Assembly: GCF_030687575.1 (NCBI RefSeq)
Contig: NZ_CP117439.1
Coordinates: 3,711,501 to 3,775,500, forward strand
DNA length: 64,000 nucleotides
Direction: 5' to 3'
DNA from: Pseudomonas sp. FP2309
GTDB lineage: Bacteria; Pseudomonadota; Gammaproteobacteria; Pseudomonadales; Pseudomonadaceae
Below are positions 33,488 to 43,377 of this stretch, one piece after another; position 1 is the stretch's first letter, and the number at the start of each line of letters is the position of its first letter. The notes under the pieces are model-generated. The model did no database searches, was not told the origin of the DNA, and saw only the letters and a list, made by a program, of their open reading frames with translations. A program made the position numbers and the translations under genes.

Positions 33488-35545
33488 TCAGCCCAGACGA
33501 AACCGTGCGGTGTTGTCACTCAACGCCCGGCTGCCCTTGCTCAGGGTGTCCGCCGCTCGATTCACCGCCCGCGCGCCCTCCAGCAAACGCCCTGCCGCCT
33601 GGTCGACCTGCTGGATATTGCCGCTCACTTCATCGGCCGTCGCGGCTTGTTCTTCCACCGCCGTGGCGATTTGCGCCAGGGTGTCGGTGACGTTCTGCAC
33701 CGCCCCGGCAATCTCGCCCAAACGCGTGCCCAACCCGGTGACGGACTCGGCGTCGGTCAAGGCCTGCTCGCACGCGACGCCCATCAGGGTGACTGCCTGG
33801 CTGACCGTTGCACGCAGGCTGTCGACGGTGCTGGCGATCTGCGCCGTGGAGGCCTGGGTGCGTTGTGACAGGCTGCGCACTTCATCGGCCACCACCGCAA
33901 AGCCACGCCCCTGCTCACCGGCGCGCGCCGCTTCGATGGCGGCGTTAAGCGCCAGCAAGTTGGTCTGTTCCGCGATGCCGCGAATGGTGTCGACCACCGA
34001 TTGAATCTGCTGGCCCTGCTGACTCACTTGCTGCAACGCATCGGCGGTGTCGGTGAGGCGTTGGTTGAGTTGCTGGATGCTGGCCGTGGTGCGTTGGCTG
34101 TCGCGGCTGCTGTCTTCAGCGATGCGCCGTGTTTGCTGGGCACTGCCGGACGCCTGTTCGCAGCTTCGAGCAACGCCCATGGAAGTCGCGGCCAACTGGG
34201 TGGCGGCGGCGGCGATCTGGCTGATCTGGTGTTGCTGGTCTTCCACTTCGCTGAGGGTGCTGCCCGATTGAGAATTGAGGGTGAGCACGGCTGAACCCAA
34301 CTGCTGGGTCTCATGGTTGACGCCCAGCAGGCTGGTGCGCAATTGCACCACCGCCACGTTCAGCGCCTTACTGATCACCGCGAGTTCGTCACGCCCTTGC
34401 ACCTCCACCTCCACACACAGGTTGCCGTCGCGCAGGGACTCGGCCAGCGTCGTGATGCCACCGGCGCTGCGGCGGATGGAGGCTTCCAGGCACATAAACA
34501 GGTACAGCGCAGCCAGCGCCAGCAGGCTGAAGGTCGCCGCCACGGGGATGAACTGTTGGAGCAAGCGATCGTGGTAATAACTCAGGCGATCGTTCAACGA
34601 GTTCAACGACTGGTTGCGCAGCGCGCTCAGGCCGCCGAGCATGGCGTCGACACTGCGGTCGAACGCGGCGGTGTCGAGCTTGATCGTGCCGCCGAACACA
34701 CCGTCGTCGAGCACTTTGAGTTCGTTATCCAGCACCTGCAGGCCACTGTCGTACTTTGCAGTCCAGGGCTCCATGCCTGCGTATGGCTTGGCTTTGAGCG
34801 AAGCGGCGGCTTTGATCAACTGGTCACGCGCATCGCCGATGCGGCCACGCAGGTCACGCAATTGCAAACGGCTTTGCAGGGTGAACTGCCCCGAGGCAAT
34901 GGACGACTGCCCGACACTGGCCATGCGGCCGATGCGCTCGATCAGGTCGGACGTCTGTTGCGTGGAGATCTGCATCATCAGATAGGTTTCCAGCCACGGG
35001 TCGAGGATCAGCCCGGTGTCCAGGGCGATCTGCTCGCGCAACGCCTGCGCGGCACTGAGCGCCGAGGTGAAGCGGTCGTACCCGTCCGGCCACCAGCCCA
35101 CGGTGCGCAGCGACTGGGTGTCCATCCCTTTGACCGCCGCTTGCAGGCTTTGGAAGCGCGACAGGATCTCCGCGCTGGCCTGTTGCGCCTTGAGCGTCTC
35201 GCTCAGGGCCTGCAGGCTTTGCTCGATCTGCGGGTAATTGGCGTCCACCGCACTCATCGCGGCCTTGGCCGCCGGGGTGGGCTCGCGCAGCAGGTCGACC
35301 GCTTTCCAGCGCGCCGCCAGGTTGCGCTGTACGCTCAGTTGAACGTCCAGCGTATCGAGCGCCAGCAACTGGCGCACGCCGGATTGTTCGCTGGCGATCA
35401 CGTTCAATTTCTCGCGATAGTCCTGGCCGATCATCCACAGGCTGCCGGCCAGCGGCAACATGAAGAGGAAGAACAGGATCTGAAATTTACGTGCGAATCC
35501 GAAACGTCCGAGCAGGCGGATACCGGGTGTTAACAAGCTGTGCAT
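33488..35545 (-). CDS. Methyl-accepting chemotaxis protein
   Basis: A 685-residue chemoreceptor. TM1 is at about residues 20-41, a long periplasmic helical sensor domain fills about 42-340, TM2 is near 345-368 ([16 protein letters not shown]), HAMP follows to about 420, and the cytosolic signalling domain has the conserved hairpin tip [20 protein letters not shown]. There is no C-terminal CheR/CheB pentapeptide. The periplasmic domain is mostly helical (HBM-like in size), suggesting small-molecule sensing; the ligand is unknown. The gene stands alone. Confidence 0.94.
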   Translation of the reverse strand: MHSLLTPGIRLLGRFGFARKFQILFFLFMLPLAGSLWMIGQDYREKLNVIASEQSGVRQLLALDTLDVQLSVQRNLAARWKAVDLLREPTPAAKAAMSAVDANYPQIEQSLQALSETLKAQQASAEILSRFQSLQAAVKGMDTQSLRTVGWWPDGYDRFTSALSAAQALREQIALDTGLILDPWLETYLMMQISTQQTSDLIERIGRMASVGQSSIASGQFTLQSRLQLRDLRGRIGDARDQLIKAAASLKAKPYAGMEPWTAKYDSGLQVLDNELKVLDDGVFGGTIKLDTAAFDRSVDAMLGGLSALRNQSLNSLNDRLSYYHDRLLQQFIPVAATFSLLALAALYLFMCLEASIRRSAGGITTLAESLRDGNLCVEVEVQGRDELAVISKALNVAVVQLRTSLLGVNHETQQLGSAVLTLNSQSGSTLSEVEDQQHQISQIAAAATQLAATSMGVARSCEQASGSAQQTRRIAEDSSRDSQRTTASIQQLNQRLTDTADALQQVSQQGQQIQSVVDTIRGIAEQTNLLALNAAIEAARAGEQGRGFAVVADEVRSLSQRTQASTAQIASTVDSLRATVSQAVTLMGVACEQALTDAESVTGLGTRLGEIAGAVQNVTDTLAQIATAVEEQAATADEVSGNIQQVDQAAGRLLEGARAVNRAADTLSKGSRALSDNTARFRLG

Positions 35546-35866
35546 GTCCGACTACTCCCTCAAACAACCCACTCGATTAAACAGCGGGCCAAGCCTTGAA
35601 ATGACTAACGGCAAAATGCCATGTCATTGATTAGGCTGGCTCTAGCAAGATACGGGCCGCTGGCCCAGGGCCCCGAAACAGGGCGGGCGGCACGGTAATG
35701 GAGCCAGTTGTGTGCGCGAAAATGGGGCAAAAGCACTCAAGGGCGGCCGATAAGCTGTAACCGCCGCAGACGCTTGCCCAACACGCATTTCAAAAGGCTC
35801 TCAATCACAGCCATCTATCGGCCGCGAACCGAACAAACTTGAAGGGCTGATCAAAAACACCCGCGC
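35546..35866. other. 321-base intergenic region
   Basis: It separates the MCP start codon from the DUF3144 stop and holds the MCP promoter. It includes short GC-rich palindromes such as GGGCCGCTGGCCC, but no convincing gene, terminator or RNA. A GCCGATAA string occurs on the plus strand, in the wrong direction to serve the MCP gene. Confidence 0.5.
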
Positions 35867-36157
35867 CTATTTGACCTGCATGTACTGAGCAAAATGATTG
35901 ATGTGATCGTCCAGGTTGTCTTCCAGCATCATCCGGTACTGATCGCAGCAATACTTGAGCATCGCTTCGCGCTCTGCGGCCATGTGCTCGCCGGACTTGA
36001 AGTTGCGCGCCAGGGCCCAGGCGTTGAAGCGGGTGGTGCCGAACATCATTGAGGCGCTGACCTGGCCGAGGTTGTCGAAGGTTTTAAGTTGTTCGTTCGA
36101 CAGTTCGATGTGCGCATCGGCGCGGTCGTAGAACGCTTGGTCGGTGGCGTCTGCCAT
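35867..36157 (-). CDS. DUF3144-family protein
   Basis: A 96-residue cytosolic protein that reads as the DUF3144 family: FYDRADAHIELSNEQ at the N-terminus, ASMMFGTTRFNAWALARN in the middle and MLEDNLDDHINHFAQYM at the end. The family is helical and of unknown function. GGAG lies eight bases before the ATG. It follows the methyltransferase gene by 39 bases on the same strand. Confidence 0.85.
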   Translation of the reverse strand: MADATDQAFYDRADAHIELSNEQLKTFDNLGQVSASMMFGTTRFNAWALARNFKSGEHMAAEREAMLKYCCDQYRMMLEDNLDDHINHFAQYMQVK

Positions 36158-36196
36158 GGCGGGGCTCCAGAGTGATGATGGTTGAATGAACGGGTA

Positions 36197-36889
36197 TCAA
36201 GCCAGCAGCGCGGTGATCCAGCGAATCTGCCGAATGATCGCTTGCCGCTTGGCGTCGGGCACCGTCTGCGCCTGCGCGAAACCGGCCAGGGTCTTTTGTC
36301 GCAGGCGCAATGCCCGCTGCCACTTGGCCAAAAATGCCGGGCTGCGGGCCTGCATCAGGAGCGGGCCGAAGTAGAGTTGCTCGGCGCTGTACAACACCGG
36401 TTCAGCGCGCTCGGCGACGATGATTTCATAGAAAAACCGGTTCTCGCGCAGCAGCTCTTCGCTGACGATGCGGTAACCGTTGTTCATCAACCAGACGCGC
36501 AGCGGTTGCTCGCCGCCGTTGGGTTGCAGGATCAGGCGTTCAACCCCGTTCAGGCAGGCCTTGCCGGCGTCAAGGATGTCGCGGATCGTCTCGCCGCCCA
36601 TGCCGCACAGGCTGATCGCGGTAATCCGGTCTGCCGGTGCGATGGCCGCCAAGCCATTGGCCAGGCGCACCGTGATCTGCTGTTCCAGGCCGTTGTCACG
36701 CACGGTGCGCTCGGCCGCCTGGAACGGCGTGGTCGCCACCTCCCCCGCCACCGCCGCCTCGATCGCGCCGCGGCGCAGCAGCGCCACCGGCAGGTAGGCA
36801 TGGTCCGAGCCGATATCGGCCAGCCGCGCGCCATGGGGCACGTGCGCTGCCACGCGCTCAAGGCGCGTGGACAAGGAGTGTTCGTTCAA
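36197..36889 (-). CDS. trmK: tRNA (adenine-N1)-methyltransferase, TrmK family
   Basis: A 230-residue SAM-dependent methyltransferase. Motif I is LADIGSDHAYLPVALL, followed by AVAGEVATTPFQAAE and the family-specific LCGMGGETI and ILQPNGGEQPLRVWL. TrmK methylates N1 of adenine 22 in certain tRNAs. The length is close to bacterial TrmK proteins. It lies 13 bases after the GntR-type gene on the same strand and may be read through from it, though the functions are unrelated. Confidence 0.85.
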   Translation of the reverse strand: MNEHSLSTRLERVAAHVPHGARLADIGSDHAYLPVALLRRGAIEAAVAGEVATTPFQAAERTVRDNGLEQQITVRLANGLAAIAPADRITAISLCGMGGETIRDILDAGKACLNGVERLILQPNGGEQPLRVWLMNNGYRIVSEELLRENRFFYEIIVAERAEPVLYSAEQLYFGPLLMQARSPAFLAKWQRALRLRQKTLAGFAQAQTVPDAKRQAIIRQIRWITALLA

Positions 36890-36902
36890 CCTGTGGTCCT
36901 TA

Positions 36903-37613
36903 TCATTCCCCGGAAAACCGATCCCGGCTGTTGGTCAGATGCAACACCATGGCGGCCCGAGCCGCGTCCGGGTCCTGGCGCTTGATCGCGTTGAAGATCG
37001 CCTCATGTTCGCGGCTCGCCAACTGCCCGAGCTGGGCAAAATCGGCGCCACCGCGCTCGTCACTCTTGACCTGGGCACGTGGAATCATCGCATTGCCCAA
37101 GTGCTGCATGATTTCGCTGAAGAATGTATTGCCGGTGGCTTCGGCGATCAACTGATGAAAGCGCTTGTCCTCCTCCACACAACTGTCGTTGTTGACCAGG
37201 GACGCCTGGTAGTCGTCCAGCGCCTGGCGCATGTGGGCCAGTTGCACGTCGGTGCGGCGCAGCGCGGCCAGCGCCACCGCTTGCACCTCCAGGCCAAGGC
37301 GCAACTCAAGCATGTTGCGCACGCTGGCGACCGTGTCGACATGCAGGCGCAAGCCTTGCCGGGCCTGTTGCGCCAATACAAAGGTGCCGATGCCGTGACG
37401 CGTCTCCACCAGTCCCGATGCCTGCAACTTGGACAGCGCCTCACGCACCACCGTCCGGCTTACGCCGTGCTCCAGCACGATGGTGGATTCCGAGGGCAGT
37501 TTCTCACCGGGCTTGAGTTGACCCAGCAGGATGCGCTGGGTCAAGGCGTCGACCACGCCTTGGGCCAGGTTGTTGGAACGTCTACGCACAGGAGGCGAGC
37601 TTTCAATGGGCAT
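36903..37613 (-). CDS. GntR/FadR-subfamily transcriptional regulator of the glucarate genes
   Basis: A 236-residue regulator. Residues about 8-80 form the winged helix (LPSESTIVLEHGVSRTVVRE, then ASGLVETRHGIGTFV), and an all-helical FCD effector domain follows with metal-ligand residues in DKRFHQLI and SREHEAIF. It is transcribed divergently from the MFS transporter and glucarate dehydratase genes, which are its likely targets, and a FadR-type half-palindrome lies between. The frame extends to 37709, but the ATG at 37613 gives a normal family length. Confidence 0.9.
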   Translation of the reverse strand: MPIESSPPVRRRSNNLAQGVVDALTQRILLGQLKPGEKLPSESTIVLEHGVSRTVVREALSKLQASGLVETRHGIGTFVLAQQARQGLRLHVDTVASVRNMLELRLGLEVQAVALAALRRTDVQLAHMRQALDDYQASLVNNDSCVEEDKRFHQLIAEATGNTFFSEIMQHLGNAMIPRAQVKSDERGGADFAQLGQLASREHEAIFNAIKRQDPDAARAAMVLHLTNSRDRFSGE

Positions 37614-37960
37614 TGCTACAGGTCCACGGGACTGGGCTGGCGGGGAGCTTAACACCCTGCGCAAGGGCAACGCAGGGTGGATTGCGCAAACCTTTAACTT
37701 GTATGACAACCAATCTTTATCGACCTTTTTTGGCGAGCCTCACAGGGCTCAGCTTGCGGCACCTACTGTGACTTCAATGGCCCAACAACATCCAAAAAAC
37801 CCAGTAAATAAAGGCAAATAACCGAATCATCCAGCTACTCCCCAGCCTTATAAAAATAAAAACCGCCTGTCCTGGATTGCGAACCCAAGAAAAGCACTTG
37901 TATGATGTCTATCAACAAGACGCACAAACCCGCATAAAAATAATCAAGGGGAGTTTTTCA
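37614..37960. other. 347-base divergent control region, gntR / MFS
   Basis: This region carries the promoters of the GntR gene (leftward) and the glucarate MFS gene (rightward), the operator at 37699 and its partial copy at 37899. AT-rich stretches around 37780-37865 fit a promoter. No gene is seen in it. Confidence 0.6.
37699..37709 (+). promoter_or_regulatory. Candidate GntR/FadR-type operator
   Basis: TTGTATGACAA is a perfect TTGT-N3-ACAA palindrome, the site layout bound by FadR-subfamily GntR regulators (TNGTNNNACNA). It lies between gntR and the divergent MFS gene. A related but broken copy, TTGTATGATGT, lies at 37899-37909. Confidence 0.55.
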
Positions 37961-39325
37961 ATGGTGAGCCCTACACGCCATGCACCTGCCGCTTCAAGCA
38001 GTGATCCGGTCCTTGCGCGCGCCGTGCGCAAAGTGAAGAGCCATGTGCTTCCACTGTTCGTGATCATGTTCATCCTCAACTACATCGACCGGGTCAATAT
38101 CGGCTTTGTGCGCACGCACATGGAACATGACCTGGGCATCGGCGCCGCGGCCTACGGCTTTGGCGCCGGGTTGTTCTTCATCGGGTATGCCCTGTTCGAA
38201 GTGCCCTCCAACATGCTGCTGCAAAAGGTCGGCGCGCGGATCTGGCTGACCCGCATCATGTTCACCTGGGGCATCGTCGCCACGCTGATGGCCTTCATCC
38301 AGAACGAAACCCACTTCTACATCCTGCGTTTTCTGCTGGGCGTAGCCGAAGCCGGCTTCTTTCCGGGAGTGATCTACTACTTCACGCGCTGGTTGCCTGG
38401 CGTGGAGCGCGGCAAAGCCATCGCGATCTTCCTCAGTGGTTCGGCAGTCGCCTCGTTGATCTCGGGCCCGCTGTCAGGGGCGCTGTTGCAGATCGAAGGC
38501 TTTGGTTTTCACGGCTGGCAATGGATGTTCGCCATCGAAGGCCTGGCCTCGGTGGTGATCGGCTTTTTTGTATGGTTCTGGCTCGACTCCAAACCCCACG
38601 ATGCCAAATGGATGACCCGCGAAGAACAGGACGCCCTCGTCGGCGCTATCGACGAGGAACAACGCCAGCGTGAGGCACTGACCAGCGTCAAACCAACGAT
38701 CGGCAAGCTGCTCAAGGACCGTCAGATCCTGCTGTTTTGCGCGCTGTACTTCTGTATCCAACTGACCATTTACGCGGCGACGTTCTGGCTGCCGAGCATC
38801 ATCAAGAAAATGGGTGACTTGAGTGATGTGCAGGTGGGTTTCTTCAACTCGATACCCTGGTTGATCTCGATCATCGCCATGTACGCCTTCGCATCGCTGT
38901 CGGGCAAGTTCAAGTTCCAACAGGCCTGGGTGGCGGTGGCGCTGTTGATTGCGGCGGCAGGCATGTTCATGTCCACCACCGGCGGACCAGTCTTTGCCTT
39001 TGTGGCGATCTGCTTTGCGGCCATCGGGTTCAAGTCGGCGTCGTCACTGTTCTGGCCGATCCCCCAGGGCTACCTGGATGTACGCATCGCAGCGGCGGTG
39101 ATCGCGCTGATCAACTCCATCGGCAACCTGGGCGGCTTCGTCGCGCCGACCACCTTTGGCTTTTTGGAGCAGACCACCGGGTCGATCCAGGGCGGCCTCT
39201 ACGGCCTGGCCGGCACCTCGGTGCTGGCGGCGATCCTGGTGTTCTTCGCCAAGACCGCACCCTCTGCCGCACTCGCATCGCCAGACGTGACGCCCAACGG
39301 CGCCGCCCTCAGCAAACCACTTTGA
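37961..39325 (+). CDS. MFS transporter, anion:cation symporter (ACS) family, probable glucarate/galactarate permease
   Basis: A 454-residue protein with 12 helices. The signature [10 protein letters not shown] in the first helix, [20 protein letters not shown] in helices 4-5 and [11 protein letters not shown] later are characteristic of the ACS family, which imports glucarate, galactarate and similar organic anions. An AAGGGGAG ribosome site lies seven bases before the ATG at 37961. It precedes gudD by only 19 bases, and the GntR regulator is divergent, so glucarate or galactarate is the likely cargo. Confidence 0.9.
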   Translation: MVSPTRHAPAASSSDPVLARAVRKVKSHVLPLFVIMFILNYIDRVNIGFVRTHMEHDLGIGAAAYGFGAGLFFIGYALFEVPSNMLLQKVGARIWLTRIMFTWGIVATLMAFIQNETHFYILRFLLGVAEAGFFPGVIYYFTRWLPGVERGKAIAIFLSGSAVASLISGPLSGALLQIEGFGFHGWQWMFAIEGLASVVIGFFVWFWLDSKPHDAKWMTREEQDALVGAIDEEQRQREALTSVKPTIGKLLKDRQILLFCALYFCIQLTIYAATFWLPSIIKKMGDLSDVQVGFFNSIPWLISIIAMYAFASLSGKFKFQQAWVAVALLIAAAGMFMSTTGGPVFAFVAICFAAIGFKSASSLFWPIPQGYLDVRIAAAVIALINSIGNLGGFVAPTTFGFLEQTTGSIQGGLYGLAGTSVLAAILVFFAKTAPSAALASPDVTPNGAALSKPL

Positions 39326-39344
39326 GCCTACCCAGGAATTTGCC

Positions 39345-40670
39345 ATGAATACTCCAGTCATCACCCACTTGCAGGTCATCCCCGTCGCCGGCCACGACAG
39401 CATGCTGCTTAACCTCAGCGGCGCCCACGGGCCGTATTTCACGCGCAATATCGTCATCCTCAAGGACAGCTGCGGCAACACCGGCGTCGGTGAAGTGCCC
39501 GGCGGCGAACGCATCCGCGAAACCCTGGAAGACGCGCGCAGCCTGGTGATCGGCCAACCCATCGGCCAGTACCAGCGCATCCTCAACCAAATGCGCAGCA
39601 CCTTTGCCGCGCGTGACTCGGCCGGCCGTGGCCTGCAAACTTTTGACCTGCGCATCACCATCCATGCCGTCACCGCCATGGAAGCCGCCCTGCTCGACCT
39701 GCTGGGGCAGTTTCTCGACGTCCCGGTGGCCGCCCTGCTCGGCGAAGGCCAGCAGCGTGATGCGGTGAAAATGCTCGGTTACCTGTTCTACGTGGGCGAC
39801 CGCAACGCCACCGACCTGGCCTACCGCAACGAAGCGGACGCCGATGACGACTGGTTCCGCCTGCGCCATGAAACAGCCCTCACCCCGGAGGCCGTGGTGC
39901 GCCTGGCCGAAGCCGCCAAAGCTCGCTACGGCTTCAACGACTTCAAGCTCAAGGGTGGCGTCCTGAGCGGCGACGCGGAAATCGAAGCGGTCACCGCCCT
40001 GGCCGAACGCTTCCCCGACGCGCGTATCACCCTCGACCCGAACGGCGCATGGTCACTCAAGGAAGCCATCCGCCTGTGCCGCGACCAGCACCACGTGCTC
40101 GCTTATGCCGAAGACCCGTGCGGGGCCGAAAACGGCTACTCGGGCCGCGAAGTCATGGCCGAATTCCGCCGCGCCACGGGCCTAAAGACCGCCACCAACA
40201 TGATCGCCACCGACTGGCGCGAGATGGGCCACGCGATCCAGTTGCAGTCGGTGGACATCCCACTGGCCGACCCGCATTTCTGGACCATGCAAGGCTCGGT
40301 GCGCGTGGCGCAGATGTGCCACGAGTGGGGCCTGACCTGGGGTTCGCATTCCAACAACCACTTCGATATTTCCCTGGCCATGTTCACCCAGGTGGCCGCC
40401 GCCGCACCGGGCGATATCACCGCCATCGACACCCATTGGATCTGGCAGGACGGCCAGCGCCTGACCCGCGAGCCCTTGACCATCGAAGGCGGCTACGTAA
40501 AAGTCCCGGCCAAACCGGGCCTGGGGGTGGACATCGACATGGAGGCCGTGGCCAAGGCCCATGAGCTGTACAAAGGCATGGGCCTCGGCGCGCGGGATGA
40601 CAGCGTGGCGATGCAATTCCTGATACCGGGGTGGCGCTTCAACAACAAACAGCCTTGCCTGGTGCGCTGA
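39345..40670 (+). CDS. gudD: Glucarate dehydratase
   Basis: A 441-residue enzyme of the enolase superfamily (MAL/MR type). It carries the KxK-type lysine loop in FNDFKLKGG, metal ligands in [21 protein letters not shown] and [10 protein letters not shown], and the catalytic HxD-like SHSNNHFD near residue 340. It dehydrates D-glucarate (and L-idarate) to 5-keto-4-deoxy-glucarate. The next steps, kdgD-type dehydratase and a semialdehyde dehydrogenase, are not in this window. It is the second gene of the operon, 19 bases after the permease. Confidence 0.96.
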   Translation: MNTPVITHLQVIPVAGHDSMLLNLSGAHGPYFTRNIVILKDSCGNTGVGEVPGGERIRETLEDARSLVIGQPIGQYQRILNQMRSTFAARDSAGRGLQTFDLRITIHAVTAMEAALLDLLGQFLDVPVAALLGEGQQRDAVKMLGYLFYVGDRNATDLAYRNEADADDDWFRLRHETALTPEAVVRLAEAAKARYGFNDFKLKGGVLSGDAEIEAVTALAERFPDARITLDPNGAWSLKEAIRLCRDQHHVLAYAEDPCGAENGYSGREVMAEFRRATGLKTATNMIATDWREMGHAIQLQSVDIPLADPHFWTMQGSVRVAQMCHEWGLTWGSHSNNHFDISLAMFTQVAAAAPGDITAIDTHWIWQDGQRLTREPLTIEGGYVKVPAKPGLGVDIDMEAVAKAHELYKGMGLGARDDSVAMQFLIPGWRFNNKQPCLVR

Positions 40671-40693
40671 GTCCTCAAGGCAACATGGGGCAA

Positions 40694-40720
40694 TGTGGCA
40701 GGGGCTGGCCCCCTCCCACA
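40694..40720. repeat. GC-rich palindromic repeat after gudD
   Basis: TGTGGCAGGGGCTGG-CCCCCTCCCACA is a near-perfect palindrome of a repeat type widespread in fluorescent pseudomonads. It lies between convergent gudD and the M20 deacetylase gene and may end transcription on both sides. A related element occurs at 46796-46822. Confidence 0.7.
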
Positions 40721-40755
40721 GGGTTCTCGGTGATTTCAGCGTTTACGGTGCTGGG

Positions 40756-41907
40756 TTATTGGCTCACAAACGCGAGCACCCGCTGCAGCATTTGGTCGCA
40801 TGCCTGCAACTGCTCAACATCGATGAATTCATCCGGCTTATGCCCCTGCGCCATGCTTCCCGGCCCACACACCACCGTGGGGATACCGGCCCGATCAAAC
40901 AAGCCACCTTCGGTGCCGAACGCCACGGTGCCGTAATTCGTTGAGCCACAGAACTGCGCCACCCACTCGGCCGCCTGGCTTTGGGCGGATGTCGCCAACC
41001 CCGGATAACTGGACAACTCGCTGAGGCTGATCGCGGCGTGGGCACTCACCGCCTGCATTGCCGGCAGCAGGCAGTGTTCGGCGTAATGGCGCAGCGCGTC
41101 GGCGACCTGCCACGGATTTTGGGCCGGCAGCGCGCGCACTTCAAAATCGAAACTGCAGTGCTGCGGGACGATGTTCAGCGCCTTGCCGCCGTTGATCACA
41201 CCGGTCTGTACCGTGGAAAACGGCGGATCGAACCGGGGATCAAGCTTCTCGGGGACCTTGAGCGTTTCACCGAGGCGCACCAGTTCGCTGATCAACTGCG
41301 CGGCGTATTCAATGGCATTCACACCGGACGGGGCATACGCCGAATGGCAGGCCGCGCCGTGCACGTCGCAGCGCATGGCCAATTTGCCTTTGTGACCCAG
41401 CACCGGCTTGAGTTCGGTGGGCTCGCCGATCACGCACAGCAGCGGCTTGACCGGCTGCGCCTGAAACCGCTCGATCAACCCATGCACGCCAAGACAGCCC
41501 ACTTCTTCGTCATAGGACAGTGCGATATGCACCGGCATGCGCAGCGGTGCCGCAATCAATGCCGGCACCAACGCCAATACGCAGGCGATGTACCCCTTCA
41601 TATCGGCGGTGCCGCGCCCATACAGCTTGCCGGCCTTTTCCGTCAGCTCGAATGGCGGCACGCTCCAGCGCTGGCCGTCCACCGGTACTACGTCGGTATG
41701 CCCGGACAGCACAATGCCCGGCACGTCGGCCGGGCCGATGGTCGCCAGCAGGTTGGCCTTGTTCTTCTGTGCGTTGAACACCAACTCACAAGCCACGCCG
41801 TGGTCCTGCAGGTAGGTGCGCACAAAGTCGATCAAGGCCAGGTTCGATTCGCGGCTGGTGGTGTCGAAGCGCACCAGTTGCGCCAGCAGTTCACGGCTGC
41901 TGCTCAT
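40756..41907 (-). CDS. M20-family deacetylase (acetylornithine deacetylase-like)
   Basis: A 383-residue metallohydrolase of the ArgE type: SGHTDVVPVDGQRW with the first metal His/Asp, GRGTADMKGYIACVLAL with the bridging Asp, DEEVGCLG with the general-base Glu, GEPTELKPVLGHKG and a dimerisation domain. ArgE removes acetyl from N-acetyl-ornithine. Its location as the last gene of a catabolic operon, overlapping the DUF1028 gene by 4 bases (ATGA), suggests a degradative N-deacylase rather than the arginine-biosynthesis enzyme. The frame opens upstream to 42000, but this start is standard. Confidence 0.9.
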   Translation of the reverse strand: MSSSRELLAQLVRFDTTSRESNLALIDFVRTYLQDHGVACELVFNAQKNKANLLATIGPADVPGIVLSGHTDVVPVDGQRWSVPPFELTEKAGKLYGRGTADMKGYIACVLALVPALIAAPLRMPVHIALSYDEEVGCLGVHGLIERFQAQPVKPLLCVIGEPTELKPVLGHKGKLAMRCDVHGAACHSAYAPSGVNAIEYAAQLISELVRLGETLKVPEKLDPRFDPPFSTVQTGVINGGKALNIVPQHCSFDFEVRALPAQNPWQVADALRHYAEHCLLPAMQAVSAHAAISLSELSSYPGLATSAQSQAAEWVAQFCGSTNYGTVAFGTEGGLFDRAGIPTVVCGPGSMAQGHKPDEFIDVEQLQACDQMLQRVLAFVSQ

Positions 41908-42581
41908 CGATCGTCCCCCGGCACCGCATAGCCGGGCGCGATGGGCGGGTTGAGGGCGCGCTCGATGTAGTCCTGCAATTGCGGGCGATAGGCCTGCCAC
42001 AGCCGGTCGAGGGCGCCGATCGGGTCTTCATCGGCCCAGTCCACGCGCAGGTTGACGATGGGCCAGGACACCTCATCGACCACCAACAGCGCCGCCGAAT
42101 GCACCGGCCCCGCCTCGCCGCCTTCGGCCACGCCACTGTGCAGCGCCGCCAGCAGGCGTTCGGCCACAGGCCCCGTGGCCTGCTCGAACGCGCGCACCAT
42201 GGCCTCGATCACCCCGGCGTTGGCCAACATATTGCCCGCCGCCACGCACTGCTCGCCGCTGATTGCCGCATGCAGGCCCAAGGTGTGCGTGCCACTGAAA
42301 TGCGCGGTGCGGCCCAGGTGATCGATCACGGTCACCTGGCGATAGTCACTGTGCGCCTGCCCTGCAAACACTACCGTCAGCGCTTCGTTCGGCGCCATGC
42401 CTTGCTCCAGCAAACCGAGGATGTCGGGCCCCAGGCTCGGCAGCGTGATGTTCTGCGAGGCCACCGCGCCCACACCGGGACGCAACCATGGGCACCGCGC
42501 GCCCACGGCAATACTCGACGAACTGATGGCGATGCCCAACTGGCCGGTTTCGGCGCAGCGGGCGACAACGGAAAAGGTCAT
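41904..42581 (-). CDS. DUF1028-family protein (Ntn-hydrolase-like)
   Basis: A 225-residue protein typical of DUF1028: MTFSVVARCAETGQLGIAIS at the N-terminus, then RCPWLRPGVGAVASQ and GNMLANAGV. The family belongs to the N-terminal-nucleophile hydrolase fold, with Thr2 as the probable nucleophile after Met removal, and is often found in gene clusters for amino-acid or peptide breakdown. Here it lies between the aldolase-like and M20 genes, 11 bases after the former and overlapping the latter. It may hydrolyse an amide in the same pathway. Confidence 0.88.
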   Translation of the reverse strand: MTFSVVARCAETGQLGIAISSSSIAVGARCPWLRPGVGAVASQNITLPSLGPDILGLLEQGMAPNEALTVVFAGQAHSDYRQVTVIDHLGRTAHFSGTHTLGLHAAISGEQCVAAGNMLANAGVIEAMVRAFEQATGPVAERLLAALHSGVAEGGEAGPVHSAALLVVDEVSWPIVNLRVDWADEDPIGALDRLWQAYRPQLQDYIERALNPPIAPGYAVPGDDR

Positions 42582-42591
42582 TGAGCGCTCC

Positions 42592-43323
42592 TCAATCGAC
42601 TACCGAGGGGTCGGCGTCGATCATCATTTGCTTCATTTCTTCAAAATGCCGGCGCGAGAAGTCGGCAATGCCTTCCCAGCCCCGCGCGGTTTTCTCCGCC
42701 ACTTCATCGGACAAAACCCGCAGCGGCTGCCCGGTGGACCACGCGGTGACGAGGATCTGGCACGCGCGCTCCAGGGTCCAGATATCGTCGAAGGCTTCAC
42801 CGATGGTCCCGGCGGTGACCATCACCCCGTGGTTGCCCATCAGCAGGCGGCTTTTACCGTTCAGCAAGCCGGCCAGGCGCGCGCCCTCAGCCTCGGTGTC
42901 GGCCATGCCGCCGTAGAGTTCGTCCACCGCCACACGGTTGAAATAACGGGCGCTGTTCTGGTCGATCGGTGGGATATGCGGCGTGGCCAGGCACGCCACC
43001 GCCGTGGTGTACACCGGGTGCAAATGCAGCACCGCACGGGTCTGCGGCAACAGGCGGTGGATCTGCCCGTGGATCGACCAGGCGGTGGCATCCACGTTGG
43101 GGTGATCAGCAGCGGCCGGATCGTCGGTGTTCAACAGCAGCAGGTCACTGGCGCGGATGCGCGAAAAATGCTTCCACTTAGGGTTGAGCAAAAACTGTTT
43201 GCCATCGGCCGACACGGCCGCGCTGAAATGGTTGGCCACCGCTTCGTGCATGCCCAGGTGGGCGATGATACGAAAGGTCGCCGCCAGGTCGATGCGCGTC
43301 TGTTCTTCGAGGGATAACGCCAT
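42592..43323 (-). CDS. Class II aldolase/adducin-family protein
   Basis: A 243-residue protein of the class II aldolase fold. Zn ligands are visible in VLHLHPVYTTAVAC (H-x-H) and MGNHGVMVTAGTIGEAF (third His), and the N-terminal AHLGMHEAVANHFSAAVSAD and LLNPKWKHFSRIRASDLLLL fit. Members cleave or isomerise hydroxylated acids or sugar phosphates. Within this operon a retro-aldol cleavage of a hydroxylated acid made by the PhyH-like enzyme is plausible. Spacing to the next gene is 11 bases. Confidence 0.88.
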   Translation of the reverse strand: MALSLEEQTRIDLAATFRIIAHLGMHEAVANHFSAAVSADGKQFLLNPKWKHFSRIRASDLLLLNTDDPAAADHPNVDATAWSIHGQIHRLLPQTRAVLHLHPVYTTAVACLATPHIPPIDQNSARYFNRVAVDELYGGMADTEAEGARLAGLLNGKSRLLMGNHGVMVTAGTIGEAFDDIWTLERACQILVTAWSTGQPLRVLSDEVAEKTARGWEGIADFSRRHFEEMKQMMIDADPSVVD

Positions 43324-43377
43324 GACGCTTACTCCGCTGGGCGCGGCCGCAGCGGGCTGCGGCGCACGCCATTAAGA

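Noticed and set aside
33488..35545. Long plus-strand open frame (34313-35533) opposite the MCP gene
   Set aside because: It is rich in Gln, Arg and His and has no ribosome site. It is the reverse shadow of a GC-rich gene.
35740..35760. GCCGATAA string resembling a sigma28 (FliA) -10 element near the MCP gene
   Set aside because: It points along the plus strand, away from the MCP gene, with no good -35 and no gene downstream.
37877..37960. Longer start for the glucarate MFS gene at 37877
   Set aside because: It gives 28 extra residues of poor composition, and the ATG at 37961 has a near-ideal ribosome site.
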